Made by a program: the position numbers and the translations under genes. A stretch of DNA of 10,203 bases from a bacterium (GTDB taxonomy: Bacteria; Patescibacteriota; Gracilibacteria; UBA1369; GCA-2718715), in the NCBI GenBank assembly GCA_030426295.1, contig JAUHYY010000033.1:1-10203 (forward strand), written 5' to 3'. Below the pieces are notes generated by a model. That model searched no databases. It was not told where the DNA came from and saw nothing but the letters and a program-made list of their open reading frames with translations. This document shows positions 7,323 to 10,203 of the stretch, piece after piece; the stretch's first letter is position 1; each line of letters starts with the position of its first letter.

Positions 7323-7598
7323 ATGGTTGGACCAGGAAGAAATTTTGAAAGCTTAGAGTCAGTTGATGTTGCAACTGAAGTGAAAGATATTGCTGTCGAG
7401 CAGGGGCTAACTGTATTTGGTGAAGAAGGGGAACTCGGTTTTGGAATATTAAATCCACAAACAAAAGAACGATATTACTACATGGAAGGTAGATTATTTC
7501 GTGAAGACGAAATGCCTGAAGAAGGTCTTCTAGTAGATGATATTGCTAACGTTAGAGTTGCTGTAATGAAGAAGTTAGATATTAACTCTCAAATCTAA
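7323..7598 (+). CDS. Small acidic protein of unknown function
   Basis: I do not recognise this 91-residue protein. It is likely real because a near-consensus promoter sits 32 bases upstream and a strong hairpin terminator follows 7 bases after its TAA stop, making a self-contained single-gene unit. It is acidic, rich in Glu, Asp and Val, and has no signal peptide, membrane segment, cysteine or obvious zinc motif. The middle (about 28-60; TVFGEEGELGFGILN, then KERYYYMEGRLF) alternates hydrophobic and charged residues and suggests a small antiparallel beta sheet, with helical ends (VATEVKDIAVEQ; VDDIANVRVAVMKKL). The start is ATG with an AT-rich leader and no Shine-Dalgarno. Neighbours are pheS (divergent) and the HU gene (convergent); neither suggests a function. 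Confidence 0.75.
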   Translation: MVGPGRNFESLESVDVATEVKDIAVEQGLTVFGEEGELGFGILNPQTKERYYYMEGRLFREDEMPEEGLLVDDIANVRVAVMKKLDINSQI

Positions 7599-7604
7599 TA
7601 AAAG

Positions 7605-7640
7605 AAAAAAGACCGCTCGTATTGCTACGGCGGTCTTTTT
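7605..7640. terminator. Bidirectional hairpin terminator between the small acidic gene and HU
   Basis: GACCGC (7611-7616) pairs with GCGGTC (7630-7635), extended inward after a one-base bulge by CGT/ACG (7618-7620 with 7627-7629) and outward by a run of A's against a run of T's. The T's at 7636-7640 serve the plus-strand gene, and the A run at 7601-7610 becomes a U tract for the minus-strand HU transcript. It is placed properly for both converging genes. Confidence 0.9.
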
Positions 7641-7662
7641 AAATAAGAAAATCTGGATCAGA

Positions 7663-7938
7663 CTATCTAACTGCGTCTTTAAGAGACTTACCAGCTTTGA
7701 AAGCAGGAAGTTTCATTGCAGGGATAGAAATCTTTTCAGATGGGTTTCTTGGGTTAACACCAGTTCTAGCGGCTCTGTTAGAAACTCTAAAAGTACCGAA
7801 ACCAGTGATAGTAACTGTTTCACCTTTTTTAAGTGAAGCAGTAATAGTGTCTAGAAGAGCATCAAGAACAGCTTGAGCATCTTTCTTAGTAACACCAGCA
7901 GCTGCAGCAGCTGCGTTTACTAGATCTTGTTTAGTCAT
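7663..7938 (-). CDS. HU family DNA-binding protein
   Basis: This 91-residue protein is a standard-length HU/IHF homologue, a dimeric nucleoid protein that bends and compacts DNA. It has the N-terminal helices MTKQDLVNAA... and KKDAQAVLDALLDTI, the saddle motif GFGTF (46-50), the beta-arm RAARTGVNPRNP with the DNA-intercalating proline at P63 in the Asn-Pro pair, and the C-terminal helix PAFKAGKSLKDAV. An alanine run in helix 1 (9-14) is mildly unusual. HU rather than IHF is most likely from sequence style, but homo- or heterodimer state cannot be told. It has its own promoter 33 bases upstream and shares a terminator with the converging small acidic gene. Start is ATG without Shine-Dalgarno. 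Confidence 0.95.
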   Translation of the reverse strand: MTKQDLVNAAAAAAGVTKKDAQAVLDALLDTITASLKKGETVTITGFGTFRVSNRAARTGVNPRNPSEKISIPAMKLPAFKAGKSLKDAVR

Positions 7939-7971
7939 GTTGAGACTAGTTAAATTCTAAAAGCAAAAGTA

Positions 7972-7999
7972 ATTATAGAAGCCTTAAACTTAAGATCAA
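7972..7999 (-). promoter_or_regulatory. HU gene promoter
   Basis: On the minus strand TTGATC (7994-7999) and TATAAT (7972-7977), 16 bases apart, precede the HU ATG by 33 bases. The -10 box is perfect and the -35 box matches at its TTGA. The leader is AT-rich and lacks a Shine-Dalgarno. Confidence 0.7.
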
Positions 8000-8300
8000 G
8001 GATTAAATGCTAATAATTGGCTTTAATAAGGGAAGAACTAAATTTGTGTCCAGACTTTCTTTATATGTCTAGTCGGCCTTAAAAGTAATTCTATGCCTCG
8101 TATTTCTAGCTTTTGCAGAAATATTTAGGGATGAAATGTTGTATAGTTTAGGGTGGTGGTCTTGTTAGAAAGAAGTTTCACAACTTTGCGATTTGTTGTG
8201 TAGTATAGGATTTTAAAGAGCGTTATTTTGCTTAATTTTGCGTTTTTCTTGGGGTTTTCCTTTGGTTTCGAGTCTGGTTTTCTTATGTATTTTCTTACTA
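8000..8300. other. Intergenic stretch without a convincing gene
   Basis: This 300-base stretch between the HU promoter and the promoter of the surface-protein gene shows no coding region I can support. It holds one inverted repeat, TATTTCT (8101-8107) against AGAAATA (8117-8123) with a bulged inner GC/GC pair and a four-T loop. The hairpin is AT-rich and is not followed by a good T run, so it is not a clear terminator. The latter half is T-rich on the plus strand. A short regulatory RNA cannot be excluded, but nothing here matches a known RNA family that I recognise. Confidence 0.5.
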
Positions 8301-8306
8301 TATAAT
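8301..8306 (+). promoter_or_regulatory. -10 box of the surface-protein gene
   Basis: A perfect TATAAT lies exactly 24 bases before the GTG start. No convincing -35 box is found 16-18 bases upstream (the region is T-rich), so the promoter may be weak or need an activator. The spacing match with bcp, lemA and pheS supports both this box and the GTG start. Confidence 0.55.
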
Positions 8307-8330
8307 GTTTGTAATTATTAAAGTTTCTTT

Positions 8331-10203
8331 GTGAGGAGTCTTTCAAAATCATTATTGTTACTGTTGCTTACATTAATTTTAATGGTTGCTTTCAATGGTG
8401 TCCTTTCTTTGAATGCTGCACCAGTTGGAAACACTTTTTTAGTTACTTCTGGGCAATGGAATGATCCGGCTAACTGGTCAGATGGAGTTGTTCCAAAGAG
8501 AGATCAAACAGTAATTATTCCAGACGGTACTTTTGTCACAGTGAAAGAAGGTCAAGAAATCGAGTTTGAGACATTATATGTAGGAGATGATTCAGAAAGT
8601 TTTAAGGGGTCGTATTTAATAATGATGGGAGAAGTAGCTCATGGGACTAATTTGTATATAACTAGTCAATCGTACTTTTTGTATAGAAATAATGCATCTA
8701 CTGATGTGCCACTTTATTTATATGGAGATTTTTTTCTTGATGGAGGAACGTTTAACGGAAGTTCTTCAGTTCGTTCTGAAGTACAGTTAATGATTGAAGC
8801 TGAAAATATCACTGTTGAAGATGGCTCTTTGTTAGCTGTTTGGCAGTCTGGTCATCGAGGATTTACTCCGACTAGAGGTGCGGGTCCGGGTGGAGGACTG
8901 AATAGTTCTGGACCTGGTAATCCTTCACAAGGTGGTAATCATGATTATTGTGATGTTTTTGAAACACCCTATATCTCTACGTTTGGTTCATCGAGCGGTG
9001 GTGAGTATGATGGATTAGTTCTTACAGAAAGAGGAGAAGGTGGGGGGAATTTAGTTATAAAGGCTAGAAACAAGTTTGTTCTTAATGGAAGAATTACTGT
9101 TGACGGAGGTGAAGGTGGTGCTGGTGGTGCTATAACTATGATGGGTGATCAGATTATTGGAGGAGCTAATGGAGTTCTTTCTGCCCATGGTGGTTTTGGT
9201 GATAGTTCTTATGATACTGGTAGAGGAGGTTGTGTTAAGGTTATTTACCAAACTAGTAGCAGTTTTAGTTATTCTAGAATTAGTGTTTTAGGTGGTCGTT
9301 ATGGTGCCAGTGGAAGAAGTACGTCAGGTAGTAGAGTTATTGGGCAAGGTATTATGCCTGATTTAGGTATTGAACCTAAGGGCACTGTTGCTCCTGGAAC
9401 AGGTGAGTTAGATACATCTCTAGCTTGTGATTCCTTGACTGGTGATTCTAGGTCAATTTTATCTGATAGTTTAAATGAAGGCTCACTGAATTTTAATGAT
9501 GTGGGAGTTGATCCTGCTCATAGAGGATGTCTTTATAGATCAGATGTTCCTCTACCAGATAGAAGGTATTTTGGTGGATGGGTATGGAATACGAATTTAG
9601 GATGGGTAAGTTTAGGAGCTTTTGATGAGTCAGGGACGGTAAGGAATAGGGGGATTGATTTTGGTTCTCAAGAGTATAGAAGTTATATTGATCTTAGTTA
9701 TGATGCCACAGGAGAGGTTATTGGTGGTGAAATGTATGGATATTTTTGGGGAGATGCTACAGGTTGGATTAGATTGAACTGTGATCATTCTGGGTATAGC
9801 TTTGATGGTGATGCAGGGTTTGGTGATAATTACTGTGCAACTAGTGATCATGCAGTAGTGATTGATGCTGTGAATGCTTCAGGATATGCAAGTTTAACTG
9901 GTTATGCTTGGTCAGATAATTTAGGTTGGATTGATATGAGAGATGTAAATGTTCCATTAAATAATTTGTTTAGTGGTTATGAAGCAGTTGTGGAAACAAT
10001 TGGAGTTCAGTATCTAAGTGATGAAGAAAGAGCTAAAAGAGGAGGAGGTGTAACTCGAGATGTTTTGACCGATACAAATCCAAAGGCAAATGGGCTTGGT
10101 ATGTACCAGTTAAATGTAAATATTTTAAATACGAATTTGGATCCTGCTGATCAAGATATTACCCATGATTTATTTGATGATCCTAATATAGATTTTAGTT
10201 TTG
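8331..10203 (+). CDS. Large secreted surface protein with G8-like N-terminus and GWxW...GWI repeats (3' end outside window)
   Basis: The frame is open from a GTG at 8331 to the window end, 624 residues with no stop. A TAA at 8319-8321 closes it upstream, and only the GTG supplies the basic n-region of the signal peptide (RSLSK, then a Leu-rich core to about 22, cleavage near LNA-A at 29-30). Residues 40-71 (SGQWNDPANWSDG, then VVPKRDQTVIIPDG) fit the W-rich opening of G8-like beta-helix surface proteins. Residues about 235-300 are glycine-rich with beta-helix-like strands (NLVIKARNKFVLNGRITVDGG cut by Gly runs). Three repeats start at residues 416, 470 and 524. Six cysteines (207, 301, 366, 400, 484, 502) could form disulfides. 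A role in the cell surface, such as attachment to a host or matrix, is inference; no catalytic motif is seen. No sorting signal is visible because the C-terminus is missing. Confidence 0.88.
   Translation, partial: MRSLSKSLLLLLLTLILMVAFNGVLSLNAAPVGNTFLVTSGQWNDPANWSDGVVPKRDQTVIIPDGTFVTVKEGQEIEFETLYVGDDSESFKGSYLIMMGEVAHGTNLYITSQSYFLYRNNASTDVPLYLYGDFFLDGGTFNGSSSVRSEVQLMIEAENITVEDGSLLAVWQSGHRGFTPTRGAGPGGGLNSSGPGNPSQGGNHDYCDVFETPYISTFGSSSGGEYDGLVLTERGEGGGNLVIKARNKFVLNGRITVDGGEGGAGGAITMMGDQIIGGANGVLSAHGGFGDSSYDTGRGGCVKVIYQTSSSFSYSRISVLGGRYGASGRSTSGSRVIGQGIMPDLGIEPKGTVAPGTGELDTSLACDSLTGDSRSILSDSLNEGSLNFNDVGVDPAHRGCLYRSDVPLPDRRYFGGWVWNTNLGWVSLGAFDESGTVRNRGIDFGSQEYRSYIDLSYDATGEVIGGEMYGYFWGDATGWIRLNCDHSGYSFDGDAGFGDNYCATSDHAVVIDAVNASGYASLTGYAWSDNLGWIDMRDVNVPLNNLFSGYEAVVETIGVQYLSDEERAKRGGGVTRDVLTDTNPKANGLGMYQLNVNILNTNLDPADQDITHDLFDDPNIDFSF
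9576..10061 (+). repeat. Three 54-residue protein repeats, GWxW...GWI type
   Basis: Within the surface-protein gene, GWVWNTNLGWVS (9576), GYFWGDATGWIR (9738) and GYAWSDNLGWID (9900) start exactly 162 bases, or 54 residues, apart. Each has the pattern G-[WY]-x-W-x4-G-W-[IV], followed by a more variable stretch leading to the next repeat. The DNA sequences differ much more than the protein motif, so the repeats are old rather than recently duplicated. The end of the third unit is set from the period; its latter part diverges. Confidence 0.8.

Noticed and set aside
7965..8100. Short direct repeat AAAAGTAATT with GCCTTAAA nearby at 7965-7988 and 8076-8090
   Set aside because: The matching blocks are 8-10 bases, AT-rich and in different order, so chance is a sufficient explanation.
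8125..8352. A 75-codon minus-strand reading frame upstream of the surface-protein gene
   Set aside because: Its product is Lys/Asn/Thr-rich and low in complexity, it overlaps the start of the surface gene, and no promoter or homology is apparent. It is most likely chance in AT-rich DNA.
9051..9851. Minus-strand frames of 66 and 73 codons inside the surface-protein gene
   Set aside because: They are Ser/Thr/Ile-rich mirror images of the coding strand, which has a signal peptide and ordered repeats.
1..10203. UGA read as glycine (code 25), as in Absconditabacteria and Gracilibacteria
   Set aside because: The long genes, including the 796-codon pheT and at least 624 codons of the surface gene, contain no in-frame TGA and use ordinary glycine codons. 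Reading the TGA at 637-639 as Gly only adds a few residues before a TAA.

Overview
This is an AT-rich bacterial chromosome segment made of compact housekeeping genes, ending in a large secreted surface protein. Several things point to a small-genome bacterium of the Candidate Phyla Radiation (Patescibacteria): close packing, no Shine-Dalgarno sequence before any start, and a surface protein with GWxW...GWI repeats of a kind I associate with that group. This placement is inference; no rRNA or lineage-specific marker is present. The long genes read through without in-frame TGA, so the UGA-to-Gly code of Absconditabacteria/Gracilibacteria is unlikely.

Left end (1-1311): the 3' end of a SufU/IscU-type Fe-S scaffold gene runs into a minus-strand locus (212-780) that looks like a broken metallophosphoesterase. 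Between that locus and the peroxiredoxin gene bcp (880-1311) lie back-to-back promoters whose -35 boxes occupy nearly the same bases.

Centre (1313-7223): five minus-strand genes read pheS, pheT, queG, lemA and a TPM-domain gene. pheS-pheT-queG is very probably one operon: PheS stop and PheT start abut, and queG starts 49 bases inside pheT. lemA has its own promoter at the end of queG and is coupled to the TPM gene through a TAATG overlap. Phe-tRNA synthetase and epoxyqueuosine reductase both act on tRNA; LemA and TPM proteins are envelope partners.

Right side (7224-8330): a divergent promoter region separates pheS from a small acidic protein of unknown function (7323-7598). That gene ends at a bidirectional hairpin terminator shared with the convergent HU gene (7663-7938). 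About 390 bases then carry no convincing gene, only the HU promoter, a weak hairpin and the promoter of the next gene.

Right end (8331-10203): a secreted protein begins with a GTG start and runs out of the window. It has a signal peptide, a G8-like W-rich N-terminal motif, a glycine-rich beta-helix-like stretch, and three repeats set exactly 54 residues apart.

Most promoters share one layout: a TATAAT-like -10 box 24-25 bases before the start codon (32-33 for two genes), no Shine-Dalgarno, and a short AU-rich leader. No tRNA, rRNA, CRISPR, insertion sequence or phage gene was seen.
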